In this document: in pieces, positions 51,806 through 60,932 of the stretch
How positions within the stretch are numbered: position 1 is the first letter of the stretch
How the letters are laid out: each line of letters starts with the position of its first letter
Assembly (NCBI RefSeq): GCF_000473325.1
Contig: NZ_KI421513.1
Location: forward strand, 673,217-737,216
Origin: Leisingera caerulea DSM 24564
GTDB taxonomy: Bacteria > Pseudomonadota > Alphaproteobacteria > Rhodobacterales > Rhodobacteraceae
Reading direction: 5' to 3'
DNA: 64,000 nt
The notes under the pieces: generated by a model
What the model saw: the letters and a program-made list of their open reading frames with translations, nothing else
Told to the model about the DNA's origin: nothing
Database searches by the model: none
Program-made: the position numbers and the translations under genes

Positions 51806-51819
51806 GATTTGATCAAATC
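51806..51819. promoter_or_regulatory. 14-bp perfect palindrome in the CoA-transferase / zwf gap
   Basis: GATTTGATCAAATC reads the same on both strands, about 70 bp from the CoA-transferase start and 190 bp from zwf. The TTGATCAA core resembles half-sites of several regulators but lacks the 4-bp spacer of an FNR box. The regulator is unknown. Confidence 0.4.
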
Positions 51820-51892
51820 CAGGTCCAGCGAAAACGCCCAAGGCTGAAAGCCTGCCCCGGAAAATTTCCCGATGGCACCGGCTGCAACAATA

Positions 51893-51906
51893 TGTTAGCG
51901 ATAACT
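51893..51906. promoter_or_regulatory. LacI-type operator candidate upstream of zwf-edd-eda
   Basis: TGTTAGCGATAACT closely matches the LacI/GalR-family consensus TGTTA-nCGn-TAACA with its central CG. It lies 105 bp before the zwf start, where a sugar-responsive repressor would be expected. No LacI-family gene is in the window. Confidence 0.5.
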
Positions 51907-52010
51907 CAACTTTAACCGGCCATGTGCCAGCTGAGGCAATTGAATTGCCCCGTCCCAGGCGGCACAATGGCCCGGCCTTCTGGCCCCAATGGAACAGCGA
52001 TGTAAAATCA

Positions 52011-53459
52011 ATGGTTTCCCGCGTCATACCCGTCCAGCCCTTTGACCTCGTGCTGTTTGGCGCGACCGGCGACCTGGCCCGGCGCAAAATCCTGCCGGCC
52101 TTGTTCCACCGCTTCCAGATAGGCCAGTTCGACAGCAACTGCCGGATCATCGGCAGTTCGCGCAGCGACCTGACAACGGAGGAGTTCCGCAGCCAGACCG
52201 CTGATGCCATCCGCGACTTCGGCCAGGACGTGGAGACCACGCCGGAAGAGATTGCCGGTTTCACCGCGCTTCTGGACTATGTCGCGGTAGATGCGCGCGG
52301 CGATAACGGCTGGGCCGAAATCCACGGAAAACTGCGTGACGATGCCGTCCGCGCTTTCTATCTTTCCGTGGGCCCATCCCTGTTTCCCGACATTGCCCGC
52401 CGCCTCAGCGAAACCGGGATTGCCACGCCCGAAAGCCGTATAGTGCTGGAAAAACCCTTTGGCCATGACCTCGCCTCGGCCCAAGCGCTGAACGCGGCGC
52501 TGCGGGAGCACTTCGAGGAGCAGCAGATCTACCGGATCGACCACTACCTCGGCAAAGAGACGGTGCAGAACCTGATGGCGCTGCGCTTTGCCAACTCGCT
52601 GTTTGAGCCGCTCTGGAACTCCTCTCATATCGACCATGTGCAGATCACAGTGGCCGAAAGCATCGGCATTGAGGGGCGCGAGGAATATTATGACAAATCC
52701 GGCGCCATGCGGGACATGGTGCAGAACCACCTGGTGCAGCTCCTGTGCCTGACCGCGATGGAGCCGCCCGCCCATTTTGCGCCCAATGCAGTGCGCGACG
52801 AGAAGGTCAAAGTGATCGAAGCGCTGCGCCCGGTGCCGCAGCCCAGCATCGCCCGCGGTCAGTACAGGGGCAAAACCGGTGACGGCTACCGCGATCACGC
52901 AGGCAACGCGCAGAGCCGCACCGAAAGCTATATCGCGCTCAAGGTCGAAGTGGCGAACTGGCGGTGGGCCGGCACGCCGTTCTACCTGCGCACCGGCAAA
53001 CGGCTGCGCGACCGGGTGAGCGAAATCGCGGTCTATTTCCGCGACCCGCCGCACAATATCTTCGAAGGCTCCGGCCCGGTGCACGGCAACGTCCTGGTGA
53101 TCCGTCTGCAGCCCGACGAAGGCATAACTCTGAAGACCACCATCAAGGATCCTGGCCCCGGCGGCATGCGCCTCACGGGCGCCAACCTCGACATGACCTT
53201 TGCTGATGAGCTGCCGGAGTCGGGCCGTCCGCAGGACGCCTATGAGCGGCTGATCATGGATGTGATCCGGGGCAACCAGACCCTGTTTATGCGCGGCGAC
53301 GAGGTTGAGGCCGCATGGGCCTGGGCCGATCCGATCATTGCCGGCTGGGAAGACACCGGCGAGGCCCCTCAGCCCTACGACAGCGGCAGCGCCGGACCCG
53401 ACGACTCTCTCCTGCTGATCCACCGCGACGGCCGCCGCTGGCGCAGTATCGGAACCTAA
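52011..53459 (+). CDS. zwf: Zwf, glucose-6-phosphate 1-dehydrogenase
   Basis: The 482-residue enzyme oxidises glucose 6-phosphate to 6-phosphogluconolactone, the entry to the Entner-Doudoroff and pentose phosphate routes. The coenzyme motif is LFGATGDLARRKILPAL. The active site is RIDHYLGKETVQN (Arg175 to Lys182 and on), with the catalytic His in this region or just after. AGTPFYLRTGKRLRDR is also diagnostic. ATG at 52011 gives a normal-length family protein; the frame is open 29 codons upstream without conservation. edd follows after 48 bp. No pgl gene lies between them. Confidence 0.96.
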   Translation: MVSRVIPVQPFDLVLFGATGDLARRKILPALFHRFQIGQFDSNCRIIGSSRSDLTTEEFRSQTADAIRDFGQDVETTPEEIAGFTALLDYVAVDARGDNGWAEIHGKLRDDAVRAFYLSVGPSLFPDIARRLSETGIATPESRIVLEKPFGHDLASAQALNAALREHFEEQQIYRIDHYLGKETVQNLMALRFANSLFEPLWNSSHIDHVQITVAESIGIEGREEYYDKSGAMRDMVQNHLVQLLCLTAMEPPAHFAPNAVRDEKVKVIEALRPVPQPSIARGQYRGKTGDGYRDHAGNAQSRTESYIALKVEVANWRWAGTPFYLRTGKRLRDRVSEIAVYFRDPPHNIFEGSGPVHGNVLVIRLQPDEGITLKTTIKDPGPGGMRLTGANLDMTFADELPESGRPQDAYERLIMDVIRGNQTLFMRGDEVEAAWAWADPIIAGWEDTGEAPQPYDSGSAGPDDSLLLIHRDGRRWRSIGT

Positions 53460-53507
53460 GACAGCCGCCCTCCCCTTTGCCCCCGCAGTTTGCTACAAAG
53501 GCCCCAC

Positions 53508-55316
53508 ATGAGCTTGAATTCCACACTGGCCGCCGTCACTGACCGCATCATCGCCCGCAGCGAACCCACCCGTGCAGCCTATCTGGAGCGGATGCGCGCG
53601 GCCCGCGGCAAGGGACCTGCGCGAGCGCATCTGTCCTGCTCCGGCCAGGCCCATGCCTATGCTGCCACCGGACCGGACCAGCAGACGCTGGCGGAGGCGT
53701 CCAAGGGGCATCTGGGGATTGTCTCGGCCTACAACGACATGCTGTCGGCGCATCAGCCCTTTGAAACCTACCCGGTTCTGATCCGCGACGCCGTGCGCAA
53801 GGCCGGCGGTACCGCGCAGGTGGCGGGCGGCGTGCCCGCGATGTGCGACGGGGTCACGCAGGGCGAGGCCGGCATGGAGCTCAGCCTGTTCTCCCGCGAT
53901 ACCATCGCCATGGCCACCGGCGTCGCGATGAGCCACAACGTCTTTGACGCCGCCGTCTATCTCGGCGTCTGCGACAAGATCGTGCCGGGGCTGGTGATCG
54001 GGGCGCAGGCCTTTGGCCATATCCCGGCAGTGTTCCTGCCGGCAGGCCCGATGACCAGCGGCCTGGCCAATGACGAGAAAGCCCATATCCGCCAGAAATT
54101 CGCCGCGGGCGAAATTGGCCGCGAGGAGCTGTTGAAGGCCGAAATGGCCGCCTACCACGGCCCCGGCACCTGCACCTTTTATGGCACCGCCAACACCAAC
54201 CAGATGCTGATGGAGTTCATGGGGCTGCACTTGCCCGGGTCGTCCTTCGTGAATCCCGGCACCCCGCTGCGCGAGGCGCTGACGGTGGAGGGCGCCAAAC
54301 GCGCCCTGTCGCTCAGCGCGCTGGGGAACAACTACACCCCGGTTTGCGACGTGCTGGACGAGAAAGCCTTTGCCAACGGCATTGTCGGGCTGATGGCCAC
54401 CGGCGGCTCGACCAATCTGCTGATCCACTTGATCGCCATGGCGCGGGCGGGCGGCATCCTGCTGGACTGGCAGGACTTTGCAGAGCTCTCCGACGCGGTG
54501 CCGCTGCTGGCCCGGGTCTACCCCAACGGCTTGGCCGACGTGAACCATTTCCACGCCGCCGGCGGCCTGGGGTATATGATCGGCGAGCTTTTGCAGGCGG
54601 GTCTTTTGCACCCGGACACCCGGACAGTCGCCGGCGAAGGGCTGGAGCTTTATACGCAGGAACCCTTCCTGACGGAAGACGGCCTCACCTTCCGTCCCGG
54701 CCCGGGGCAAAGCCTGAACGATGCGATTCTGCGCCCCGCCGATGCTCCGTTCCAGAAATCGGGCGGGCTGAAGCGGCTGACCGGCAACCTGGGCACCGCG
54801 GTCATCAAGGTTTCGGCAGTGGCGAAGGAGCACCACGTGGTCCAAGCCCCCGCCCGCGTTTTCCACGACCAGGAGGAGGCCAAGACGGCCTTCAAGGCGG
54901 GCGAGCTGACCGGCGATGTGATCGTTGTGGTGCGTTTCCAGGGCCCCAAGGCCAACGGCATGCCGGAACTGCACAGCCTCACCCCTTTCCTTGGCATCAT
55001 GCAGGGCCGCGGCCAGAAGGTAGCCCTGGTGACCGATGGCCGCATGTCGGGCGCGTCCGGCAAGGTGCCCGCCGCGATCCACGTGGTGCCGGAGGCCCTG
55101 GATGGCGGGCCTGTTTCCCGGATCCAGGATGGCGACCTGGTGCGGCTGGATGCGGTCAAGGGCACATTGGAAGTCCTCACCGAAGGCGCGCTGGAACGCG
55201 AGCCCGCCACCGCCGACCTCAGCGCCCACCAGCACGGCACAGGCCGTGAGCTGTTTTCCCTGTTCCGCCGCTCGGTCGCTTCGGCCGACGAAGGCGCCAG
55301 TGTGTTTGGAGTGTAA
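53508..55316 (+). CDS. edd: Edd, 6-phosphogluconate dehydratase
   Basis: The 602-residue 4Fe-4S enzyme converts 6-phosphogluconate to 2-keto-3-deoxy-6-phosphogluconate. It is an IlvD/Edd-family protein: [40 protein letters not shown] (read from about 114), [19 protein letters not shown] and [19 protein letters not shown]. The cluster cysteines are those in AMCDG, LGVCDK and TCTFYG. Length and the second half distinguish it from dihydroxy-acid dehydratase. ATG at 53508 is chosen; an upstream in-frame codon adds six non-conserved residues. Together with eda 3 bp downstream it forms the Entner-Doudoroff pair. Confidence 0.96.
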   Translation: MSLNSTLAAVTDRIIARSEPTRAAYLERMRAARGKGPARAHLSCSGQAHAYAATGPDQQTLAEASKGHLGIVSAYNDMLSAHQPFETYPVLIRDAVRKAGGTAQVAGGVPAMCDGVTQGEAGMELSLFSRDTIAMATGVAMSHNVFDAAVYLGVCDKIVPGLVIGAQAFGHIPAVFLPAGPMTSGLANDEKAHIRQKFAAGEIGREELLKAEMAAYHGPGTCTFYGTANTNQMLMEFMGLHLPGSSFVNPGTPLREALTVEGAKRALSLSALGNNYTPVCDVLDEKAFANGIVGLMATGGSTNLLIHLIAMARAGGILLDWQDFAELSDAVPLLARVYPNGLADVNHFHAAGGLGYMIGELLQAGLLHPDTRTVAGEGLELYTQEPFLTEDGLTFRPGPGQSLNDAILRPADAPFQKSGGLKRLTGNLGTAVIKVSAVAKEHHVVQAPARVFHDQEEAKTAFKAGELTGDVIVVVRFQGPKANGMPELHSLTPFLGIMQGRGQKVALVTDGRMSGASGKVPAAIHVVPEALDGGPVSRIQDGDLVRLDAVKGTLEVLTEGALEREPATADLSAHQHGTGRELFSLFRRSVASADEGASVFGV

Positions 55317-55319
55317 CTC

Positions 55320-55970
55320 ATGCGGATAACCCCACAGGACGCCAGCCTGCGCACCTGCGAGATTTGCGCCCTGGCGCCGGTGATGCCGGTACTGGTGGTG
55401 GAGGACGCGGCCCACGGCCGTCCGCTGGCCGAGGCGCTGGTGGCCGGCGGCCTGCCCGCGCTGGAGGTCACCCTGCGCACCGGTGCCGCGCTGGACGTGA
55501 TCAGCGAGATGGCCCAGGTAAAGGGCGGCGTGGTCGGGGCGGGAACGCTGATCACCCCCAAGGACGCCGAAGCCGCCAAGGAGGCTGGCGCTCAGTTTGG
55601 CGTTTCTCCCGGTGCTACGGACTATCTGCTGGACGCCTGCGAATCCATCGGCCTGCCGCTCCTGCCCGGCGCCGCCACTGCAACCGAAGCGATGCGGCTG
55701 CTGGCCCGCGGCTATGGGATGCTGAAGTTCTTTCCGGCTGAGGCCTCCGGCGGTGCTCCGGCGCTGAAAGCCATTGGCGCGCCGCTGCCGCAGATCTCCT
55801 TCTGCCCCACCGGCGGCATCAGCCCTGCCAACGCCGAAAGCTACCTGAGCCTGCCCAATGTGGTCTGCGCCGGCGGCAGCTGGGTGGCCCCCGCCGATCT
55901 GGTTCAGGCCGGTGACTGGGGCGCCATCGAAGCACTGGCGCGCGATGCCAGCAAGCTGGGCAAGGATTGA
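55320..55970 (+). CDS. eda: Eda, 2-keto-3-deoxy-6-phosphogluconate aldolase
   Basis: The 216-residue class I aldolase splits 2-keto-3-deoxy-6-phosphogluconate into pyruvate and glyceraldehyde 3-phosphate. ALEVTLRTGAALDVI contains the conserved Glu and Arg. The Schiff-base Lys is in GMLKFFPAEASGG, followed by FCPTGGISPANAESYL. Length is normal. The start is 3 bp after the edd stop. It ends the operon and is convergent with the PfkB kinase gene. Confidence 0.95.
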   Translation: MRITPQDASLRTCEICALAPVMPVLVVEDAAHGRPLAEALVAGGLPALEVTLRTGAALDVISEMAQVKGGVVGAGTLITPKDAEAAKEAGAQFGVSPGATDYLLDACESIGLPLLPGAATATEAMRLLARGYGMLKFFPAEASGGAPALKAIGAPLPQISFCPTGGISPANAESYLSLPNVVCAGGSWVAPADLVQAGDWGAIEALARDASKLGKD

Positions 55971-55982
55971 GCCAACGCAAAA

Positions 55983-56912
55983 TCACTCTGGTATTTCCGC
56001 GCGCCACGGCGGGTTTGCTCCGGCCCGCGAGACCGAAACCGCGGCCGCCCTCACGGCGAATTGCAGGCAAGCCTTGAGATCCGGTCCGGTGATTTCCCCT
56101 GCCGCCGCGGCTTTCAGCACCCCCCGCTCCTGCGCCATGGCAAGAAAGCCCGCGTTGAAGGTGTCACCTGCTCCGACCGTGTCAGCGACGGTTACCGGCA
56201 CGGCCTCTGCCTTCACGCTCTGACCGTCCGGCAGATAGGCCTCCGCCCCCGCGGCGCCGCGAGTCAGCAATACCATCTTGGGTCCGGCAGCGAACAAGCT
56301 GCGCAGTCTCGTACCCGTGTCCCCGCAGGGATTGAGCCAGATAAGGTCCTCCTCCGAGACCTTCACGATATCTGCGAGCGTCATCATTTTCAGCAGCCGC
56401 GCGCAGTAGGCCGCCTCATCCCTAGCAAATCCGGCGCGCACGTTCGGGTCCAGCATCACGGGCCGGCGGCCAGCCTCGCGCTGCGCCAGCGCCAGATAGG
56501 CGTCTGCGGCTGGCGGATTGCACAGGCTGATGCCGCCAAGCAGCAACGCAGCCACGCTGTCCGGTAAATCCGGCAGCTCCTGCGGAGTGAGCGACGAGCC
56601 GGCAGAACCGGTGTCATAGAAACTGTAGCTGGCGTCCCCGTCCGTCAGGTGGACAAAGGCAAGGGTGCAGGGCCGCGGGCTGGTGACGGCAAGGGAGGTG
56701 TCCACACCAGCCTCCGCTAGTGCCTGAGCCAACTGTTGCCCGAACACATCCGAGGACAGCCCGGTGAACAGCCCTGCCGAGACTCCGAGGCGGCCCAGCG
56801 CCAGCGCGGTGTTGAACGACGCGCCGCCGCCATGCGGAACATATGCCGCCTGGCCTGCAGCGGTTTCGCCGGGGATCATGTCGATCAGCGCTTCACCGCA
56901 GCAAAGGATCAT
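55983..56912 (-). CDS. PfkB family sugar kinase (fructokinase-like)
   Basis: The 309-residue ribokinase-fold enzyme phosphorylates a sugar or nucleoside with ATP. It has the N-terminal GGGASFNTALALGRLG signature (di-glycine hinge) and the C-terminal VADTVGAGDTFNAGFLAM, in which the Asp of GAGD is the catalytic base. The sequence is closest to fructokinase-type members. Its start overlaps the stop of the D-cysteine desulfhydrase-like gene by ATGA, an unexpected partner. The nearby Entner-Doudoroff operon is convergent and only 12 bp away. Confidence 0.85.
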   Translation of the reverse strand: MILCCGEALIDMIPGETAAGQAAYVPHGGGASFNTALALGRLGVSAGLFTGLSSDVFGQQLAQALAEAGVDTSLAVTSPRPCTLAFVHLTDGDASYSFYDTGSAGSSLTPQELPDLPDSVAALLLGGISLCNPPAADAYLALAQREAGRRPVMLDPNVRAGFARDEAAYCARLLKMMTLADIVKVSEEDLIWLNPCGDTGTRLRSLFAAGPKMVLLTRGAAGAEAYLPDGQSVKAEAVPVTVADTVGAGDTFNAGFLAMAQERGVLKAAAAGEITGPDLKACLQFAVRAAAVSVSRAGANPPWRAEIPE

Positions 56913-57940
56913 GGCGCAGCCCTGCCTTCGCCGAAGCCGAGCGCGTTCTGATAGGCAAACAGCGCGGGCAGTCCGCCGGTGTGCAGCAGCAGCACCTTCT
57001 GCCCCTTGCTGATGGCGCCCTCTTCCAGCAGCCCCAGCAGCCCGGAAAAGGTTTTGGCGGAATAGACCGGATCCAGCAGGATACCCTCAACCACGGCCAT
57101 GCGCTGGAGCGCGGCGCGGGTCGCGGGGTCTGCGCGGCCATAGCCGGGCGCCAAAGCACCGTCCCAAGTGAGAATTTCGCCGCCGGCAAAGGGCCGCGGG
57201 ATGCCCATCAGCCTGGCAAGTTCTGCGGTAACCTGCTCCAGCCGCGCCTTTTGATGGCGGGCATCGCGGCGCACGCAGATGCCAAAGACCGGCGCGGTGA
57301 TACCGGCCAGGCGCACACCGGTCAGGAACCCGCCATGGGTGGCCCCGCTGCCCGAGGGCACCACGGCGGCATCAAAGCAGCCGATCTGCGCCGCCAGCTC
57401 TGCCCCGCCCTGCACATACCCCAGCGCGCCCAGCGGCGGATGACCGGGGCCTAGCGGTATGACATAAGGCGTGCGGCCTGCTGCGCGCAATTCCGCTGCC
57501 CGCGCCGCCAAAGCGGCATCGGCGCCGGCTTCGTCTTCTCCCTCCGGGTAGCTCATGGTCTCCGCGCCCAGAATATCCGAAAGGAAAACATTGCCCGAGC
57601 TGTAGTGGAGCGGGTCCATGCCCGGCACCCGCTCCTCGCGCTGCAGCACCGCCTGCATCCCGTATTTCGAGGCCGCTGCGGCGGCGGTGCGGGCAAAGTT
57701 CGACTGCACCGCGCCGGTGATCAGGATGGTATCCGCACGGGCCGCACGCGCCGCGCCGATGTAGAACTCCAGCTGCCGGGTCTTGTTGCCACCAAAGCTG
57801 AGCCCGGTGAGGTCATCACGCTTGATCCAGAGGTCTAGCTCCAGCTCCTCCGACAGGCGGTCCAGCCGCTCCAGCGGTGTCGGTTGGGACAGCAGCTTGG
57901 CGCGCGGGAACGCGGAAAGGAGCGTGTCGATGCGGGACAT
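56909..57940 (-). CDS. D-cysteine desulfhydrase-like PLP enzyme
   Basis: The 343-residue pyridoxal-phosphate enzyme belongs to the ACC deaminase/D-cysteine desulfhydrase group. The PLP lysine is Lys53 in GLSFGGNKTRQLEF. ITGAVQSNFARTAAAAA and VPSGSGATHGGFLTG bind the substrate and the phosphate, and LLLHTGGLPALF is the C-terminal signature. It releases sulfide, pyruvate and ammonia from D-cysteine, or deaminates a related amino acid. The start at 57940 has AAAGAGA upstream and gives the family N-terminus; the frame is open 60 codons further without protein character. It is divergent from the DsbA-like gene. Confidence 0.85.
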   Translation of the reverse strand: MSRIDTLLSAFPRAKLLSQPTPLERLDRLSEELELDLWIKRDDLTGLSFGGNKTRQLEFYIGAARAARADTILITGAVQSNFARTAAAAASKYGMQAVLQREERVPGMDPLHYSSGNVFLSDILGAETMSYPEGEDEAGADAALAARAAELRAAGRTPYVIPLGPGHPPLGALGYVQGGAELAAQIGCFDAAVVPSGSGATHGGFLTGVRLAGITAPVFGICVRRDARHQKARLEQVTAELARLMGIPRPFAGGEILTWDGALAPGYGRADPATRAALQRMAVVEGILLDPVYSAKTFSGLLGLLEEGAISKGQKVLLLHTGGLPALFAYQNALGFGEGRAAP

Positions 57941-58104
57941 TGCAGTCTCTTTCTTTCTGATCGGGCAGCGGCACCAGCCTGCTTGGGCCGCACCACGTTG
58001 CAGCAGTATGCGCAACCGGGCAAGGCCCCGCATGGCGACGGTTGCTTTTCGAGCCGCGCACCCCCATGTCCCTGCAAAGCACCGGAAATCCAAGGAAACG
58101 CGCC

Positions 58105-58773
58105 ATGACAGAGACCACACACAGCCCCGCCCTGCGGGTCGACATCATCTCCGACGTGGTCTGCCCCTGGTGCGCGGTCGGCTACAACCAGCTGGCCTTT
58201 GCCGCCCGCCGCGCCGGTGTGGCATTGGACGTCCACTGGCAGCCGTTTGAGTTGAACCCGGATATGGCGCCAGAAGGCGAGGACCTGCGCGAGCATCTGG
58301 CCGCGAAATACGGCAGCACCGCAGAGCAATCGGCCCAGGTGCGGGCGCAGCTGACGGAAATGGGCGAGGCTCTGGGCTTCACCTTCCGTTTCTTCGACGG
58401 CATGCGGATCTACAACACCTTTCAGGCGCATCAGTTGATCGAATGGGCCGAAGAGCACGGCAAGGGCCATGAAATTAAACAGGCGCTGCTGAGCGCGTAC
58501 TTTACTGATGGCAAGAATGTCTCGGACCCGGAGGTGCTGGTGGAGACAGCCGAAAGCCTGGGCCTTGATGGTACCGGTGCACGTGCGGCGCTGGAGAGCG
58601 GCAAACACGCGGACAACGTGCGCCAGCGCGAGGCATTCTGGGTGCAGCAAGGCATCCGCGGCGTGCCTGCGATGGTGTTCAATGGCCGCCACCTGGTGAC
58701 CGGTGCGCAGGGGGTGGAGACCTACGCCAGCATTCTGGAACAGTTGGGCGCAGCCGAAGGTGAGTTCCGCTAA
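58105..58773 (+). CDS. DsbA family (FrnE-like) thiol oxidoreductase
   Basis: The 222-residue protein has a thioredoxin-like fold with the active site DVVCPWCAVG (Cys20, Cys23) and the long helical insertion of FrnE-type proteins (IYNTFQAHQLIEWAEEHGKG). The cis-Pro loop is GVPAMVFNGRHLVTGA. No signal peptide is present, so it is cytosolic, unlike DsbA proper. Functions proposed for the group are disulfide isomerase/chaperone or glutathione transferase-like. AAGGA lies before the ATG; the frame upstream of 58105 is not conserved. It is divergent from the D-cysteine desulfhydrase-like gene, which may hint at thiol metabolism. Confidence 0.85.
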   Translation: MTETTHSPALRVDIISDVVCPWCAVGYNQLAFAARRAGVALDVHWQPFELNPDMAPEGEDLREHLAAKYGSTAEQSAQVRAQLTEMGEALGFTFRFFDGMRIYNTFQAHQLIEWAEEHGKGHEIKQALLSAYFTDGKNVSDPEVLVETAESLGLDGTGARAALESGKHADNVRQREAFWVQQGIRGVPAMVFNGRHLVTGAQGVETYASILEQLGAAEGEFR

Positions 58774-58780
58774 ACGCGGC

Positions 58781-58800
58781 GCCCGGCCTATTGGCCGGGC
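58781..58800. terminator. Hairpin between convergent genes
   Basis: GCCCGGCC-TATT-GGCCGGGC is a perfect 8-bp stem with a 4-nt loop, just after the DsbA-like stop and before the convergent aminotransferase stop. A short T-containing stretch (TTATTCAAT) follows on the plus strand. Confidence 0.65.
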
Positions 58801-58824
58801 GGTTATTCAATCGCTCCGGGCAGC

Positions 58825-60153
58825 TTATGCCGGCGGCAGGCATTGGGTAATCGCGGCCTCCAGCTTGTCCACCACCTCGGTGATCTGTTCCTCAGTGATG
58901 ATAAAGGGCGGCGCCAGCAGGATGTGGTCGCCGTTCTGGCCGTCGCGGGTGCCCGACATCGGGTAACAGATCAGTCCGGCCTGAAAGGCCGCCTTCTTGA
59001 TCCGCCCGGCCAATCCCAGGGCCGGATCAAACGGCTCCTTGGTGTCCCGGTCGGCCACCAGCTCCACCCCGCGGAACAGCCCGCGGCCGCGGATGTCGCC
59101 CACATTGGGATGCTGACCGAAACGGTCCTCCAGCGCTGCCTGCAGCTTCTCTCCTATTTCCGCACAGCGTTGAACCAGGCCGCGCTCCAGCATCGCCTTG
59201 ACCACGGCGAGGCCCGCTGCAGTGGCCACCGGGTGGCCGATATAAGTGTGGCCGTGCTGGAAGAAACCGGACCCATGCTCGATCGCCTCATAGATCTGGC
59301 GGGTGCAGAGCATCGCCCCGATCGGCTGGTAGCCTGCGCCTAAGCCCTTGGCGATGCAGAGGATATCTGGCGCCACGCCGTCCGCCTCGCAGGCGAACAG
59401 ATGACCGGTGCGGCCCATGCCGCACATCACCTCGTCCAGTATCAGCAGCACGCCGTACTGATCGCAAATCTCGCGGATACGCTTGAAGTAGCCCTCAACC
59501 GCAGGCACCGCGCCGGAAGTGGCACCAACAACCGGTTCGGCCATGAAAGCCATCACCGTATCGGGGCCAAGCCGCAGGATTTCCGCCTCCAGCTCGTTCG
59601 CCACCCGCTGGCCGTAGTCATAGCTGCTCTCACCCTCGGCCCGGCCAACATATTCGTAACAGGGCGAGATGTGGGAAATGTCGATCAGCAGCGGCGCAAA
59701 TTGCGTGCGGCGCCACTCGTTGCCGCCCGCTGCCAGCGCGCCGAGCGTGTTGCCGTGGTAGCTCTGCTTTCGGGCGATGATATGGCGGCGCTGCGGCTCG
59801 CCGCGCTCCAGGTGGTACTGGCGGGCAAGTTTGATCGCGGCCTCGGTGGCCTCCGACCCGCCGGAGACGAAATAGACCCGGTCAATATCCCCCGGCGCGT
59901 TGGCGACCAGCAAGTCCGCAAGCTCTTCCGCCGGTTCCGAGGTGAGGAAGCCTGTATGGGCAAAGGCCAGTTTACCGACCTGCTCCTGCACCGCCTTGAT
60001 CACATCGGCGTCGGAGTGGCCAAGGCAGGACACCGCGGCGCCACCCGACCCGTCAAAATAACTCTTGCCGTCCGCGTCGATCAGATAGCAGCCGTCACCG
60101 GCAACTGCGGTGGGCAGGCTCGCCTTGGTGTGGCGGGGAAAAACATGGCTCAT
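58825..60153 (-). CDS. Class III (omega) aminotransferase
   Basis: The 442-residue PLP enzyme is a class III aminotransferase acting on omega-amino acids, amines or beta-amino acids. The PLP lysine is Lys269 (LCIAKGLGAGYQPIGA), and the preceding LILDEVMCGMGRTG carries Asp240, which holds the pyridine nitrogen. YFVSGGSEATEAAIKLARQY is the phosphate-binding region. ATG at 60153 is chosen because it overlaps the BKACE stop (ATGA) and has AAGGAG at good spacing; a GTG three codons earlier is possible. Coupling with BKACE suggests that it makes or consumes an amino-keto acid cleaved by that enzyme. Confidence 0.9.
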   Translation of the reverse strand: MSHVFPRHTKASLPTAVAGDGCYLIDADGKSYFDGSGGAAVSCLGHSDADVIKAVQEQVGKLAFAHTGFLTSEPAEELADLLVANAPGDIDRVYFVSGGSEATEAAIKLARQYHLERGEPQRRHIIARKQSYHGNTLGALAAGGNEWRRTQFAPLLIDISHISPCYEYVGRAEGESSYDYGQRVANELEAEILRLGPDTVMAFMAEPVVGATSGAVPAVEGYFKRIREICDQYGVLLILDEVMCGMGRTGHLFACEADGVAPDILCIAKGLGAGYQPIGAMLCTRQIYEAIEHGSGFFQHGHTYIGHPVATAAGLAVVKAMLERGLVQRCAEIGEKLQAALEDRFGQHPNVGDIRGRGLFRGVELVADRDTKEPFDPALGLAGRIKKAAFQAGLICYPMSGTRDGQNGDHILLAPPFIITEEQITEVVDKLEAAITQCLPPA

Positions 60154-60932
60154 GATCTGCACTCCTTGAGCGTATGGCCCTGGGCCTTTGCGGCCTGAAC
60201 GAAGGCGGCAACCGAGGCCGCATTGTCTGCCAGCAGCCCGCCATCCTGTGTTTCGATGTTATTCTCAAACCCGATTCGCGCATCCCCTCCTGCGGCTACC
60301 GCTGCCAGCAGACAGCTTTGCTCATGGCGGCCAAAGGCACAAACGGCCCAGTTAAGGTGCAGATCCGCTGCGGCGCTCCGGAAGACGGCAAGCCCCTCGG
60401 GCCGCGCTAGAACTGGCGGATTGTACTGGCCCAGAACAAAGATCGCATCGCGCATGCCGCCCGGAACGGTGCCGTCCTGATACCAGATGCGCAGCTGGGC
60501 GATGCAGTCCGGACCATACAGGATATGCTGCACCTGCGTGCCTGCTTCCGCACACAGAGCATAGGCGCGCGCCGCCAAGTCCGCGTCCCGCGCCATTTCC
60601 CGAACCGAGACGGAGGCCGCGTCTGGGCGCAGCGACTGCAGACAGGCGAATTGGGCCGCCACATCGTAAAGACCCGCGCTTTCCGTGGTGATCTGCACCG
60701 CCATTTCCGGCGCGCTTTCCCGCACCGCGTCAAGGGCTTCGCGGTAGCGGCCCGAATCCAGCGAATGCCGCCCGTCATCGTCGCGCACATGAAGGTGCAG
60801 CGCATGGGCTCCTGCGGCAAAACAGGCCGCTGAGGTTTCAGCCGTCTGCTGCGGTGTCACCGGTAGCTGCGGATGTTCTCCGCGCCCCCGCCGGGCCCCG
60901 TTGGGCGCCACCATTAATCTGTATTCCGCCAC
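60150..60932 (-). CDS. Beta-keto acid cleavage enzyme (BKACE, DUF849)
   Basis: The 260-residue TIM-barrel, zinc-dependent enzyme condenses a beta-keto acid with acetyl-CoA, giving acetoacetate and a new acyl-CoA, as in 3-keto-5-aminohexanoate cleavage. Zinc ligands are visible as His46 and His48 in ALHLHVRDDDGRHS, with the conserved Glu near ITTESAG and the C-terminal GFENNI. It is slightly short for the family (270-310). It is first in a two-gene operon with a class III aminotransferase. BKACE substrates differ widely (3-oxoadipate, dehydrocarnitine, aminated keto acids), so this one is unknown. Confidence 0.87.
   Translation of the reverse strand: MAEYRLMVAPNGARRGRGEHPQLPVTPQQTAETSAACFAAGAHALHLHVRDDDGRHSLDSGRYREALDAVRESAPEMAVQITTESAGLYDVAAQFACLQSLRPDAASVSVREMARDADLAARAYALCAEAGTQVQHILYGPDCIAQLRIWYQDGTVPGGMRDAIFVLGQYNPPVLARPEGLAVFRSAAADLHLNWAVCAFGRHEQSCLLAAVAAGGDARIGFENNIETQDGGLLADNAASVAAFVQAAKAQGHTLKECRS

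Noticed and set aside
52008..53423. Long minus-strand open frame opposite zwf
   Set aside because: Antisense shadow; zwf is intact with all its motifs on the plus strand.
57941..58120. N-terminal extension of the D-cysteine desulfhydrase-like protein
   Set aside because: The extra 60 residues are Arg/Trp/Cys-rich and unlike the family. The start at 57940 has a good ribosome site, and the extension would overlap the divergent DsbA-like gene.
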